In this document: positions 25,969-33,757 of the stretch, one piece after another
How the letters are laid out: each line of letters begins with the position of its first letter
Position numbering within the stretch: position 1 is the first letter of the stretch
From: Okibacterium fritillariae
GTDB taxonomy: Bacteria; Actinomycetota; Actinomycetes; Actinomycetales; Microbacteriaceae
Assembly: GCF_900167575.1 (NCBI RefSeq)
Contig: NZ_FUZP01000001.1
Coordinates: 682,001-746,000 of the forward strand
DNA length: 64,000 nucleotides
Reading direction: 5' to 3'
Notes under the pieces: model-generated
Seen by the model: only the letters and a program-made list of their open reading frames with translations
What the model was told of the DNA's origin: nothing
The model's database searches: none
Made by a program: the position numbers and the translations under genes

Positions 25969-26955
25969 TCATCGTACGGGGTCGGCGGTCCCGATATTCG
26001 CCGTGTGGATGAGCGCGTGCAGCGGATGGCTGCCCGCGACGTCGAGCAGCGTGCTGACGCCGTCGAGCGGTCCTCCGAACGGATGCTCGAGCGTGAGGCC
26101 GCCCGTGCGCGCGGCGAGGTACTCGTCGACGTGGGCGCGCAGCACCGCCGAGTGCGTGAGCAGCGAACCGACCCAGCTGGCGCGGGCGGGGGACCCCGGC
26201 ATCCACCCCGTGCGGGAGAGGGCGCTCGTGCCCGACACCGCGAGTTCCTCGGCGGCGCCCTGCGTGATGGCCAGGGCCACCGCGTCGCCGGCCGCGGCGG
26301 CTTCCACGACCGTGCGGGCGAACGAGGCGACGAGGGAGACGCGACGCGTGTCGCCCTGCAAGCGCATATACATCTCGTCTTCGGGGCCGAACACGTCGAC
26401 CGCGGGGGTGCTGAGTGCGGTGGCCGGGCCGCGGCCGTCGTAGGCCCGCATGACGGCGTCGAGGCCCGCGCGCCCCAGCCAGAAACCACTGCCCGCATCG
26501 CCGAGCAGATAACCCCAGCCATCCACCTTGGCGGTGCGTGTGTCGGATGCGGCGAGCGTGACGCTGCCCGTTCCGATCGCCAAGACGACACCCGCCTCGG
26601 TGCCATTGGCGGCGAGGTAGCCCGTGACCGAATCGTGCGCGAGAGCCACACCGTCGACGCCGACCGCGCGCGTGTGACGCAGGAGGTCGTCGGGCTTCGC
26701 GCCCGCCGGGGTGAGGCCCGAGAGGCCGACAGCGACCTCGTCGATGTGGACGGCGGCCGAGGCGGCGAAGGCCACGACCCTCTCGGCGACCTGATCGACC
26801 ACCGATCGGTCGGTGAGCACCCCGGGCTCATCGAGCTCGGCGAGAACCCGCGAACGGGCGGGACCGCCGGCCTCGCCCGCAGCTTCTTCGGTCAATCGCA
26901 GGCGAATGCCCGTCTGGCCGCCATCGATGGCGAGCCGGTGTCGAATGTGCGTCAT
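25969..26955 (-). CDS. BadF/BadG-type ATPase, N-acetylglucosamine kinase-like
   Basis: A 328-residue member of the actin-like ATPase (ASKHA) superfamily. The phosphate-1 loop is LAIDGGQTGIRLRL near the start. The phosphate-2 region is VVLAIGTGSVTLAAS (about residue 120), followed by GWGYLLGDAGSGFWLGR, which is characteristic of GlcNAc kinases and BadF-type activators. A sugar-kinase role is most likely, with GlcNAc recycled from cell-wall turnover, but the substrate is not proven. The ATG at 26955 is chosen because similarity begins there. It is divergent from proC. Confidence 0.82.
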   Translation of the reverse strand: MTHIRHRLAIDGGQTGIRLRLTEEAAGEAGGPARSRVLAELDEPGVLTDRSVVDQVAERVVAFAASAAVHIDEVAVGLSGLTPAGAKPDDLLRHTRAVGVDGVALAHDSVTGYLAANGTEAGVVLAIGTGSVTLAASDTRTAKVDGWGYLLGDAGSGFWLGRAGLDAVMRAYDGRGPATALSTPAVDVFGPEDEMYMRLQGDTRRVSLVASFARTVVEAAAAGDAVALAITQGAAEELAVSGTSALSRTGWMPGSPARASWVGSLLTHSAVLRAHVDEYLAARTGGLTLEHPFGGPLDGVSTLLDVAGSHPLHALIHTANIGTADPVR

Positions 26956-26978
26956 GAAGCGCGCTACCCCTCGGTGCA

Positions 26979-26984
26979 TAGGAT
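26979..26984 (+). promoter_or_regulatory. -10 hexamer TAGGAT, leaderless promoter of proC
   Basis: Six bases separate the hexamer from the ATG at 26991. Confidence 0.55.
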
Positions 26985-26990
26985 GGCCGA

Positions 26991-27827
26991 ATGACCACGA
27001 CAACTCTGCCATCAATCGCCATCCTGGGTGCCGGATCTTTGGGATCCGCCATCCTCAACGGACTCGTGTCGCCCGATGTGCGGGTCGAGGGCGGCATCGT
27101 CGTGACGAACCGCAGCGTCGCCAAGGCCCGCGCGCTCGATGACCTCGACGGCGTGCGCTCGGTGGCGTTGGAGGAGGAGCCCGGGGCGAACCGCGAGGCG
27201 GCGGCCGCGGCATCCATCGTCGTCATCGGCGTGAAACCGGGCATGGTCGTCGACCTGCTGCACGAGATCCGGGATGACCTGACACCGGGCACCATCGTCG
27301 TGAGCGTCGCCGCGGGCGTGACGATCGAGACCTTCGAGGCCAACCTGCCCGAGGGCGTCGCCGTCATCCGCTCGATGCCCAATACGCCCGCACTCGTCGG
27401 ACGCGCCGTCACGGGCATCTCGCCCGGCACCCGCAGCACGCCCGAGCAGCTGGCGCTGACGCGCGAACTGTTCGAGACCGTGGGCGAGGTGCTCGAGGTG
27501 CCCGAGGATCAGATCGACGCGCTCAGCACGATCTCGGGCTCGGGGCCCGCCTACGTGTTCCTCGTGATGGAGGAGCTGGTGAAGACCGCCGTCGCCAAGG
27601 GCTTCACGCCCGAACAGGCTCGCACGATGGTGGAGGGCACGTTCCGCGGCGCCACCGAATTGCTGCACGAATCGGGCAAGACGCCCGAGGAATTGCGCCG
27701 CCAGGTCACGAGCCCCAAGGGCACGACCGAGCGGGCCATCGCCGTCATGCAGCAGGCCGACTTCAGCCACATCTTCGACGAGGCGACGGATGCCGCACTC
27801 GCCCGGGCCCGCGAGCTGGCCGGCTAG
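26991..27827 (+). CDS. proC: pyrroline-5-carboxylate reductase
   Basis: A 278-residue NAD(P)H-dependent enzyme catalysing the last step of proline synthesis. The Rossmann loop AILGAGSLGSAI is at residues 10-21. The substrate-binding segments SMPNTPALVGRAVTGIS and SGSGPAYVFLVMEEL are present, and the C-terminal dimerisation domain contains TSPKGTTERAI. Length is typical. It ends overlapping the convergent trkA stop by four bases. Confidence 0.96.
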   Translation: MTTTTLPSIAILGAGSLGSAILNGLVSPDVRVEGGIVVTNRSVAKARALDDLDGVRSVALEEEPGANREAAAAASIVVIGVKPGMVVDLLHEIRDDLTPGTIVVSVAAGVTIETFEANLPEGVAVIRSMPNTPALVGRAVTGISPGTRSTPEQLALTRELFETVGEVLEVPEDQIDALSTISGSGPAYVFLVMEELVKTAVAKGFTPEQARTMVEGTFRGATELLHESGKTPEELRRQVTSPKGTTERAIAVMQQADFSHIFDEATDAALARARELAG

Positions 27828-28495
27828 TTGCCGAGCGCCGCGAAGCGCTCGATATCGGCCGACGTGCCCGACACGATGATGAGGTCGTGGTTCGAGACGA
27901 CCGTGTCGGCCGTGGCATAGGTGAACGGTTTGCCCGGGGACTTCACGCCGACGACCGTGACGTTGTGCTTGGTGCGCACACCCGACTCGGTGAGGTTGAG
28001 GCCGCGGATGGGCTTGGGCGGGTACATCTTGACGAGCGCGAAGTCGTCGTCGAACTGGATGAAGTCGAGCATGCGGCCCGAGACGAGGTGGGCGACGCGC
28101 TCGCCGGCTTCTGCCTCGGGGTAGATCACGTGGTTGGCGCCGACCCGGGCCAGGATCTTGCCGTGCGATTGCGAGACCGCCTTGGCCCAAATCTGAGGAA
28201 TCTTCAGGTCAACGAGGTTGGCGGTGATGAGCACGCTGGCCTCGATCGACGAGCCGACGGCCACGACGGCGATCGAGAAGTCGGTAGCCCCGATCTGCTT
28301 GAGCGCCTCGATGTTGCGGGCGTCGGCCTGCACGGTGTGCGTGACGCGCTCCGACCACTTCTGCACGAGATCGGCGTTGTCGTCGATGGCCAACACCTCG
28401 CGGTCGAGACGGTCGAGCTCGCCGGCGCAGGCCGCACCGAAGCGCCCGAGACCGATCACGAGCACCGGAGCGTTGTGTTTGATGCGATCAACCAA
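27824..28495 (-). CDS. Trk/Ktr potassium uptake regulatory subunit (RCK domain)
   Basis: A 223-residue peripheral subunit with an RCK_N Rossmann fold (GLGRFG at 15-20; acidic AIDDNAD at the end of strand 2) and an RCK_C domain in the last 75 residues. It gates the membrane subunit encoded directly upstream in response to nucleotides (NADH/ATP/ADP in relatives). The TTG start lies inside the end of the TrkH-type gene (8-base overlap), so the two are translationally coupled and form one K+ uptake system. Confidence 0.93.
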   Translation of the reverse strand: MVDRIKHNAPVLVIGLGRFGAACAGELDRLDREVLAIDDNADLVQKWSERVTHTVQADARNIEALKQIGATDFSIAVVAVGSSIEASVLITANLVDLKIPQIWAKAVSQSHGKILARVGANHVIYPEAEAGERVAHLVSGRMLDFIQFDDDFALVKMYPPKPIRGLNLTESGVRTKHNVTVVGVKSPGKPFTYATADTVVSNHDLIIVSGTSADIERFAALGN

Positions 28496-29930
28496 CGATG
28501 GGCCTTTCCTCGGGGCGCCGGAACAATTGCGCGTTCTGGCTGGCCGCGACGGCCGCGGCGAGTGTCACTGTACCAATGCGCCCCATGAACATCGTCGCCG
28601 CCATCACATACTTGCCCGAATCGGGGAGTTGATCGGTGAGGCCCGTCGAGAGGCCCGTCGTGGCGAAGGCCGAGATGACATCGAAGAGCACGTGGTCGAG
28701 CGGCGCCTTCGTGATCTGCAGGATGACGATCGAGGACACCGCCACGATGGTCGCCCCCCAGAGCACGACGCTGAGCGCGACTTTGACCACGTCTTGGGGG
28801 ATGCGGCGGCCGAACGCCTCCATGTCGGGGCGCCCACGGGCCTCGGCGAGGGCGGCCAGGAAGAGCACGGCGAGCGTCGTCACCTTGATGCCGCCGGCCG
28901 TCGACGCCGAGCCGCCACCGATGAACATGAGCATGTCGGCGACGAGCAGGCTGGACCCGTTGAGGTCGGGGATGGAGATCGTCGAGAAACCACCCGACCT
29001 GGTCATCATCGACAGGAACAACGATTGGAACGCCGTGTCGCTGGCATTCAGGCTGCCGAAGGTCTTCGGGTTGTTGAATTCGAGGATCACGAAGGCCACG
29101 GCCCCGGCCACGAAGAGGATCAGCGTGGTGAGCAGCGTGAGCTTCACGTGCAGCGACCAACGACGCGGCTTGAAGAACGAGCGACTGAGCGCATAGATCA
29201 CGGGAAAACCGATGGCTCCGAGGAAGACGCCGATCATCAGGATGCTGAGGAACCAATAGTCGTTCGCAAAGCGTTCGAGCCCCTCGGCGTTCGGCGTGAA
29301 CCCGGTGTTCGTGAAGGCCATGGCGGAGTAGTAGACGCTGTTCCACAGGGCATCCCAGGCCGGAATGCCGTCGATGAGCATGCGCGGGAAGAGGAGCGCC
29401 GCGATCACCGCCTCGATCACGAGGGCCGACACCGCGACCGTGAGCAGCATGCTGCCGATCTCGCCGAGACGCACGGCCTGGCCCTCGGCGACGGGCCCGT
29501 GATGCACGCGCAGCGGGTTGCTGTCGCTGGCCGCGATGAGTTTGGCGCGCAGCCCGAGCTTGCGCGAGATGACGAGACCCAGGATGGAGGCGAGGGTGAG
29601 CACGCCCAGGGCGCCGATCTGCACGCCGATGAACACGAAGATGTGGCCGACGAGCGACCAGTGCGTGGCCATGTCGACGACCGACAGGCCCGTCACGCAG
29701 ATGACCGAGACCGCCGTGAAGAGCGAGTCGGCGAGCGGTGTCATCGTTCCGGCGCTCGACGCGATGGGCAAGGAGAACAGCAGGGTGAAGACGAGGATGA
29801 GCGCCGTGAAGATGAGCAGCGCGAACCGGGAGGGGGAGCGCCCGGTGAAATCGCTGATGCGATCGCGCACCGTGCGCACGCTGAGACGCGGAGGCCGGTG
29901 GATGACGTTCCGTGAGGAGCTCGCGGGCAT
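28488..29930 (-). CDS. TrkH/KtrB-type potassium channel subunit
   Basis: A 480-residue polytopic membrane protein of the TrkH/TrkG/KtrB family. The four M1-P-M2 repeats can be followed by their filter segments: VICVTGLS, FTNTGFT, MTRSGGFS and FATTGLST, each with the K+-selective Gly. It starts with a short basic cytoplasmic tail. The ATG at 29930 is chosen because GAGGAGCTGAGA lies immediately upstream. It forms an operon with the RCK subunit and is divergent from an ArsR gene, with a palindrome between. Confidence 0.93.
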   Translation of the reverse strand: MPASSSRNVIHRPPRLSVRTVRDRISDFTGRSPSRFALLIFTALILVFTLLFSLPIASSAGTMTPLADSLFTAVSVICVTGLSVVDMATHWSLVGHIFVFIGVQIGALGVLTLASILGLVISRKLGLRAKLIAASDSNPLRVHHGPVAEGQAVRLGEIGSMLLTVAVSALVIEAVIAALLFPRMLIDGIPAWDALWNSVYYSAMAFTNTGFTPNAEGLERFANDYWFLSILMIGVFLGAIGFPVIYALSRSFFKPRRWSLHVKLTLLTTLILFVAGAVAFVILEFNNPKTFGSLNASDTAFQSLFLSMMTRSGGFSTISIPDLNGSSLLVADMLMFIGGGSASTAGGIKVTTLAVLFLAALAEARGRPDMEAFGRRIPQDVVKVALSVVLWGATIVAVSSIVILQITKAPLDHVLFDVISAFATTGLSTGLTDQLPDSGKYVMAATMFMGRIGTVTLAAAVAASQNAQLFRRPEERPIVG

Positions 29931-29977
29931 TCTCAGCTCCTCGTTGTTCGTTCGTGTCGAATGCTGGATGTCATGGT

Positions 29978-29993
29978 ACTCCGTCTCTGGAGT
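29978..29993. promoter_or_regulatory. candidate ArsR operator
   Basis: ACTCC-gtctct-GGAGT is a perfect 5-bp-arm inverted repeat centred between the divergent TrkH-type and ArsR genes, just upstream of the ArsR -10. Confidence 0.4.
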
Positions 29994-29996
29994 CAC

Positions 29997-30002
29997 TACC
30001 CT
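29997..30002 (+). promoter_or_regulatory. -10 hexamer TACCCT, leaderless promoter of the ArsR gene
   Basis: Six bases lie between the hexamer and the ATG at 30009. Confidence 0.5.
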
Positions 30003-30008
30003 GGGTGG

Positions 30009-30446
30009 ATGGCCGACATTTTTGACGTGGTTGCGGATGCCACCCGACGCGACATCCTCCAAGTCCTGCTCGAGCGACACCCGGCCGACGATGAGACCGC
30101 TGGCGGCACCTCCGTCTCCGAGATCGTCTCGACGCTCGGGCTCAGCCAGCCGACCGTGTCGAAGCACCTCAAGGTTCTGCGCGAGGCGGGGCTCGTGACG
30201 GTGCGCGAAGAGGGCCAGCACCGCTTCTATCGCCTCGAATACACGCCCCTCGAGCAGATCGAGGACTGGCTGATCCCCTTCCTCAGCATCGATTTCGATG
30301 CGGCAGAGCTCGTGTCCCAATCGTCCGGCGGACCGCTGCCCGATCAGGCGCGTGCCGTGGCCGACACGGTCGGCAAGGTTGCAGCGGATGCCACGCACGC
30401 CGTCACCTCGGCGGTGCAGGCCGTCACGCGCAAACTCCGGCCCTGA
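30009..30446 (+). CDS. ArsR-family winged-helix regulator
   Basis: A 145-residue protein. The winged HTH (about residues 1-90) contains ATRRDILQVLLE, the recognition helix LSQPTVSKHLKVLREAGLV and the wing REEGQHRFYRLE. No ArsR metal-binding CxC motif is present, so the signal is probably not a thiophilic metal. The C-terminal 55 residues are helical and Ala/Val-rich. The ATG at 30009 lies six bases after TACCCT. It is divergent from the K+ uptake genes. Confidence 0.88.
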   Translation: MADIFDVVADATRRDILQVLLERHPADDETAGGTSVSEIVSTLGLSQPTVSKHLKVLREAGLVTVREEGQHRFYRLEYTPLEQIEDWLIPFLSIDFDAAELVSQSSGGPLPDQARAVADTVGKVAADATHAVTSAVQAVTRKLRP

Positions 30447-30565
30447 GCGGTCGTTCCTCGCCCGACTCGCGTTACACCGTGCTGATCAGGTAGACTCGCC
30501 GGAGGCATTTTTACTGCCAGTCGTCGCATCCGCGGCCATACCCAATCTTTCTATGTGAGGTCTCA

Positions 30566-30664
30566 GTGGGTTCTGTCATCAAGAAGCGCCGCAAGCGCAT
30601 GGCGAAGAAGAAGCACCGCAAATTGCTTCGTAAGACTCGTCACCAGCGTCGCAACAAGAAGTAG
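30566..30664 (+). CDS. ribosomal protein bS22 (AURKAIP1/COX24 domain), 32 residues
   Basis: A tiny gene that is easily missed. The GTG start is preceded by GTGAGG, and the frame encodes 32 residues with [19 protein letters not shown] at the N-terminus and a mostly Lys/Arg/His remainder. This matches the AURKAIP1/COX24-domain protein seen in actinobacterial ribosomes and named bS22 in mycobacteria, where it lies on the small subunit near the decoding region. Basic composition, start context and the strong terminator just downstream all support a real, highly expressed gene. Confidence 0.93.
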   Translation: MGSVIKKRRKRMAKKKHRKLLRKTRHQRRNKK

Positions 30665-30680
30665 TTGTAACGCAGCTGCG

Positions 30681-30709
30681 AAGCGTCAGTCCTCGGACTG
30701 GCGCTTTTT
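30681..30709 (+). terminator. rho-independent terminator after bS22
   Basis: AAGCG(T)CAGTCC / GGACTG(G)CGCTT with a very short loop is followed by TTT, 17 bases after the stop. Confidence 0.85.
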
Positions 30710-30793
30710 GGCGTTCGGGGGCGCCAGTGTCGGGGGTTCGCCCTAGTGTTCGTCGGGACAAGAGATCGTCGGACCGACCCCGGGGGTAAGACC

Positions 30794-31195
30794 ATGACAC
30801 GTGCCGTCCACTACACCGCCACGATCGACCTGGCGCGCCCGATGGGCGATCGTCCGGCCGGGGGGCTTTCGGTGCGGGCCGCACCGGAGGGCGAGCATCA
30901 GGCAGGCGCGGCGTTGCTCCCTGCCGAGCGGCCCGCGGCCTATCGCGTGCCCTTCGAGGTCGACCGGTTCGGTGCTGAGCGCATCGAGTTGCGCAATGCG
31001 AGCAGTGACGTGCTGCGATGGGTGACGATCGATCTGATGGGCCCGGGGCACTTCGTCGCCCAGACCCCGACGCGACTCGAGCCCGGCCAGGTGCTGGCCG
31101 TGTGGCTGTTCGGCGACGACCTGGCTCGCCAGACGAAGGTGCAGGTCACCTGGTTCTTCCAGGGCGCTCAATACCTCTGGCTGGTGTCACTGTGA
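30794..31195 (+). CDS. hypothetical protein, 133 residues
   Basis: A soluble protein with no signal peptide or membrane helix and no family I recognise. Composition is mixed beta, with VRWVTIDLMGPGHFVAQ- and VQVTWFFQGAQYLWLV-type hydrophobic strands near the C-terminus. I chose the ATG at 30794, which is preceded by GGGGGTAAG. An upstream GTG at 30746 would add 16 residues. It lies alone between the bS22 terminator and the convergent XRE gene. Confidence 0.6.
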   Translation: MTRAVHYTATIDLARPMGDRPAGGLSVRAAPEGEHQAGAALLPAERPAAYRVPFEVDRFGAERIELRNASSDVLRWVTIDLMGPGHFVAQTPTRLEPGQVLAVWLFGDDLARQTKVQVTWFFQGAQYLWLVSL

Positions 31196-31215
31196 GTGAC
31201 CACCGGCGGGGTACG

Positions 31216-31533
31216 TCAGTCCGCGTCGCGGCGTCGGCTGCGCTCTTCGCGTTCCCGGATCAGATCGTTGGCCGTCAGTTTATGCCGCGGTCGCGGGTAC
31301 ATATCGGCCGTGAGGCCCGTGACGAAGACCTTCGGGTCGGCATCCATGGCGCTCGCCAGTCGCACGAGAGTCTCGACACTCGGGTGCACCTGACCGCGCT
31401 CGATCTTGCCGATGTTCGTCCAGTGCACTCCGGCCAGCGCCCCGAGGTCTTCGAGCGTGAGGGAGCGTTGATTCCTGGCCTCACGAATGCGCGCGCCCAG
31501 CACGTGGGCGGCTTCGGAGTGGAACGCAGACAT
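31216..31533 (-). CDS. small XRE-family transcriptional regulator
   Basis: A 105-residue Cro/C1-type protein. The HTH spans residues 10-65 (LGARIREARNQRSLTLEDLGALAGVH..WTNIGKIERG in pattern). The last 35 residues are charged (REREERSRRRD). The region upstream of its start holds two perfect inverted repeats in an AT-rich stretch, one matching the position of an autoregulatory operator. An in-frame ATG at 31554 would add seven residues. It is divergent from the glutaredoxin-like gene. No toxin partner is visible, so it may be a stand-alone regulator or a phage/plasmid relic. Confidence 0.85.
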   Translation of the reverse strand: MSAFHSEAAHVLGARIREARNQRSLTLEDLGALAGVHWTNIGKIERGQVHPSVETLVRLASAMDADPKVFVTGLTADMYPRPRHKLTANDLIREREERSRRRDAD

Positions 31534-31542
31534 AAGCCCATG

Positions 31543-31576
31543 ATGGTCTCTCATACGAAAATAACACAGAGACCAT
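31543..31576. promoter_or_regulatory. inverted repeat upstream of the XRE gene (candidate operator)
   Basis: The arms ATGGTCTCT and AGAGACCAT (9 bp, perfect) are separated by 16 AT-rich bases. The proximal arm begins ten bases from the XRE start codon. Confidence 0.55.
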
Positions 31577-31581
31577 AAGCA

Positions 31582-31599
31582 TTATGTTTGAAAACATAA
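31582..31599. promoter_or_regulatory. perfect 18-bp palindrome in an AT-rich divergent promoter region
   Basis: TTATGTTT-GA-AAACATAA is a perfect palindrome, flanked by a wider inverted pair CATAAG (about 31574) / CTTATG (about 31611). The GC content is far below the surrounding sequence. Confidence 0.55.
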
Positions 31600-31659
31600 A
31601 TACTTCGATACTTATGCGCCTGTTCCAAACCTCTGCTGCCGCCGAATGCCCGCTCGGAT

Positions 31660-31665
31660 TAGGCT
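31660..31665 (+). promoter_or_regulatory. -10 hexamer TAGGCT, leaderless promoter of the glutaredoxin-like gene
   Basis: Six bases separate the hexamer from the GTG at 31672. Confidence 0.55.
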
Positions 31666-31671
31666 AAAGGG

Positions 31672-31926
31672 GTGTCGACGACTCTCACCCTCATCAGCAA
31701 ACCCGATTGCCACCTGTGCGATGACGCGCGTGCGGTGATCGACGAGGTGACCGCACAGCTCGGCGATCAGGCCCCCGAGCGCGAGGAACTGTCGATCCTC
31801 GACGACCCGGCCCTGTTCGATCGCTACTGGGAAGAGATCCCCGTCGTGCTCATCAACGGAAAAGTCCACAACTATTGGCGCATCGATCCGGTGCGCCTCA
31901 CCCGAGCGCTGAAGGAAGCCCGATGA
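31672..31926 (+). CDS. glutaredoxin-like protein (CxxC)
   Basis: An 84-residue thioredoxin-fold protein of the DUF836/glutaredoxin 2-like type. KPDCHLCDDAR near residue 10 supplies the redox pair, and the cis-Pro motif EIPVVLINGK lies near residue 56. It would reduce disulfides in the cytoplasm, with mycothiol or thioredoxin reductase as likely electron source in an actinobacterium (inference). The GTG start is six bases after TAGGCT. Its stop overlaps the Dabb gene start by four bases (ATGA), so they are co-translated. Confidence 0.88.
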   Translation: MSTTLTLISKPDCHLCDDARAVIDEVTAQLGDQAPEREELSILDDPALFDRYWEEIPVVLINGKVHNYWRIDPVRLTRALKEAR

Positions 31927-32240
31927 CCATTCGCCACATCGTGACCTGGAAGCTCGGCGCACCGAGCGTCGAACAGAAGGCCGAGGACGCCACCCGCATT
32001 CGCGAGGAGCTCGTGGGGCTGGTGCCCCAGCTCGGCGACATCATCGAGCGACTCGAGGTGGGCATCGACCTGCATGACACCCCGGGCAATTGGGATGTCG
32101 TGCTCGTTTCCGAGTTCGCCGATGCCGCGAATCTGCAGGCCTACCAGGTGCACCCGGCGCATCAGGCTGCCGCGGCCGTCATCCGTTCGCTCGTGACGGA
32201 GCGTTCGGCCATCGACTACACACTTCCCGCGACCTCGTAG
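31923..32240 (+). CDS. Dabb (stress-responsive alpha/beta barrel) family protein
   Basis: A 105-residue ferredoxin-fold protein. The MTIRHIVTWKL start, the VGIDLHDTPGNWDVVLVSEF strand-turn-strand and the YQVHPAHQ segment are typical of the Dabb family, which forms dimeric barrels. Members include stress-induced proteins and small enzymes; no activity can be assigned. It overlaps the glutaredoxin-like gene and ends at a strong terminator. Confidence 0.9.
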   Translation: MTIRHIVTWKLGAPSVEQKAEDATRIREELVGLVPQLGDIIERLEVGIDLHDTPGNWDVVLVSEFADAANLQAYQVHPAHQAAAAVIRSLVTERSAIDYTLPATS

Positions 32241-32284
32241 CACCCAGGCCGGCCGCTCCACCAAGCAGACACGGGCCCACAGCA

Positions 32285-32334
32285 CAGATGCCGAGGGCGG
32301 AGGGAGCAATGCTCTCCTCCGCCCTCGGCATCTG
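32285..32334. terminator. bidirectional terminator between Dabb and aspS
   Basis: CAGATGCCGAGGGCGGAGG.. pairs with its complement ..CCTCCGCCCTCGGCATCTG over about 22 bp around a short loop. It serves convergent genes. Confidence 0.85.
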
Positions 32335-32358
32335 TCGTGTCGGCGGGTGCGCCGCTCG

Positions 32359-33699
32359 CTACGGCGCGAGACGCGTCGGGCCGCGGAACAGGTAGGTGAC
32401 CTCGCGGATCGACGTCTCGTGCAGCATCAGCATGAGCACGCGCGCGAGCCCCATGCCGAAACCGCCGTGCGGGGGAACGCCGTAGCGGAAGAAGTCGAGG
32501 TAGAACTCGAGCTCCTCGGGCTCGAGGCCCTTCTCCTTGGCCTGCTCGATGAGCACGTCGACGCGGTGCTCGCGCTGAGCGCCCGTCGAGATCTCGACAC
32601 CGTTGAAGATGAGGTCGTAGCTCTTGGTGAGCGACCCGTCTTCATCGTTGCGCATGTGGTAGAACGGCCGGATGCTCGAGGCGTAATCGGTGAGGAACAC
32701 GAACTCGTGCCCGAACTCCTCTTTCACGTAGGCCGCGATCTGGCGCTCGCCCTCGGGGTCCATGTCGTCGTCGGCGCGCGGCACCTCGTAGCCGCGCTCG
32801 GCGACGATGCGCTTGGCCTCGGCAAGGGGGATGCGGGGGAACGGCGTCGACGGCACCGTGACCTCGAGGCCGAAGAGCTCGCGAATCGCATCGCCGTGCT
32901 TCTCGACGACCGCGGTGAAGCCAGCGACGATGAGGTCCTCATGCAACTGCATGACGTCTTCGTGGCTGTCGATCCAGCTGATCTCGGAGTCGATGCTCGT
33001 GAACTCCGTCGCGTGACGCGACGTGAACGACGGGTCGGCGCGGAACGCGGGGCCGACCTCGAAGACCTTGCCGAAACCGGCCGGCTGCGCCATCTGCTTG
33101 AAGAACTGCGGGCTCTGAGCCAGGTAGGCCTTGGTGTCGAAGTACTCGACCTCGAACAGCTCGGCGCGCGACTCGCTGGCGCTCGCCATGAGCTTGGGCG
33201 TGTGGATCTCGATGAAGTCGTTGTCGATCCAGTACTGACGCAGGGCGTGCTCGAAGGTGGTCTGGATGCGGAAGACGAGGTTCTGCTTGGGCTGGCGCAG
33301 GTCGATGAAGCGCCAGTCCATGCGCTTGTCGAGCGAGGAGTCGGCGGCGATGGGGGTTTCGGGGATGGCGTGGCTGACGACATCCATCGTGGCGAGCTTG
33401 ACCTCAAGGCCGCCGAGCTTCACGCGCTCGTCGTGCTTGAGCGTGCCCGTGACGGTGATGAAGGAACCCTGGCTGAGGCCCGAGATGGCCTCGGTGGTGG
33501 CGACGCGTTCGGCCGAGGAGGCGTCGTCTTCGGCGATCTCGCGAGTGGCCGGGTTGACGATCTGCACGGCACCGGACTCGTCGCGCAGCACGACGAACTG
33601 CACCTTCTTCTGATCGCGAACGGTATCGACCCATCCAGACACCGTGACGGTGCCTTCGGGCAGGGCGGACAGGTCTTTGATGAGTACTCGTTCGTTCAC
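32359..33699 (-). CDS. aspS: aspartyl-tRNA synthetase, archaeal/short type
   Basis: A 446-residue class II synthetase. An N-terminal OB-fold anticodon-binding domain (VTVSGWVDTVRDQKKVQFVV) leads to the catalytic core with motif 2 FRADPSFTSRHATEFT and motif 3 GFGMGLARVLMLML. The bacterial GAD insertion domain is absent, and the protein is about 150 residues shorter than bacterial AspRS, so it belongs to the archaeal-type branch. That branch is often non-discriminating, making Asp-tRNA-Asn for GatCAB as well; this is inference. I favour the GTG at 33699, eight bases after TAGGCT. A TTG at 33708 would add three residues. Confidence 0.93.
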   Translation of the reverse strand: MNERVLIKDLSALPEGTVTVSGWVDTVRDQKKVQFVVLRDESGAVQIVNPATREIAEDDASSAERVATTEAISGLSQGSFITVTGTLKHDERVKLGGLEVKLATMDVVSHAIPETPIAADSSLDKRMDWRFIDLRQPKQNLVFRIQTTFEHALRQYWIDNDFIEIHTPKLMASASESRAELFEVEYFDTKAYLAQSPQFFKQMAQPAGFGKVFEVGPAFRADPSFTSRHATEFTSIDSEISWIDSHEDVMQLHEDLIVAGFTAVVEKHGDAIRELFGLEVTVPSTPFPRIPLAEAKRIVAERGYEVPRADDDMDPEGERQIAAYVKEEFGHEFVFLTDYASSIRPFYHMRNDEDGSLTKSYDLIFNGVEISTGAQREHRVDVLIEQAKEKGLEPEELEFYLDFFRYGVPPHGGFGMGLARVLMLMLHETSIREVTYLFRGPTRLAP

Positions 33700-33707
33700 G
33701 AGGACCA

Positions 33708-33713
33708 AGCCTA
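33708..33713 (-). promoter_or_regulatory. -10 hexamer TAGGCT upstream of aspS
   Basis: Eight bases lie between the hexamer and the preferred GTG start, giving at most a one- or two-base leader. Confidence 0.45.
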
Positions 33714-33745
33714 CCGGTGTGGCGGATTCCCAGCCGAGTCGAACG

Positions 33746-33751
33746 TAGACT
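33746..33751 (+). promoter_or_regulatory. -10 hexamer TAGACT, leaderless promoter of the phosphatase/ccs operon
   Basis: Six bases separate the hexamer from the GTG at 33758. Confidence 0.55.
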
Positions 33752-33757
33752 TGCCAG

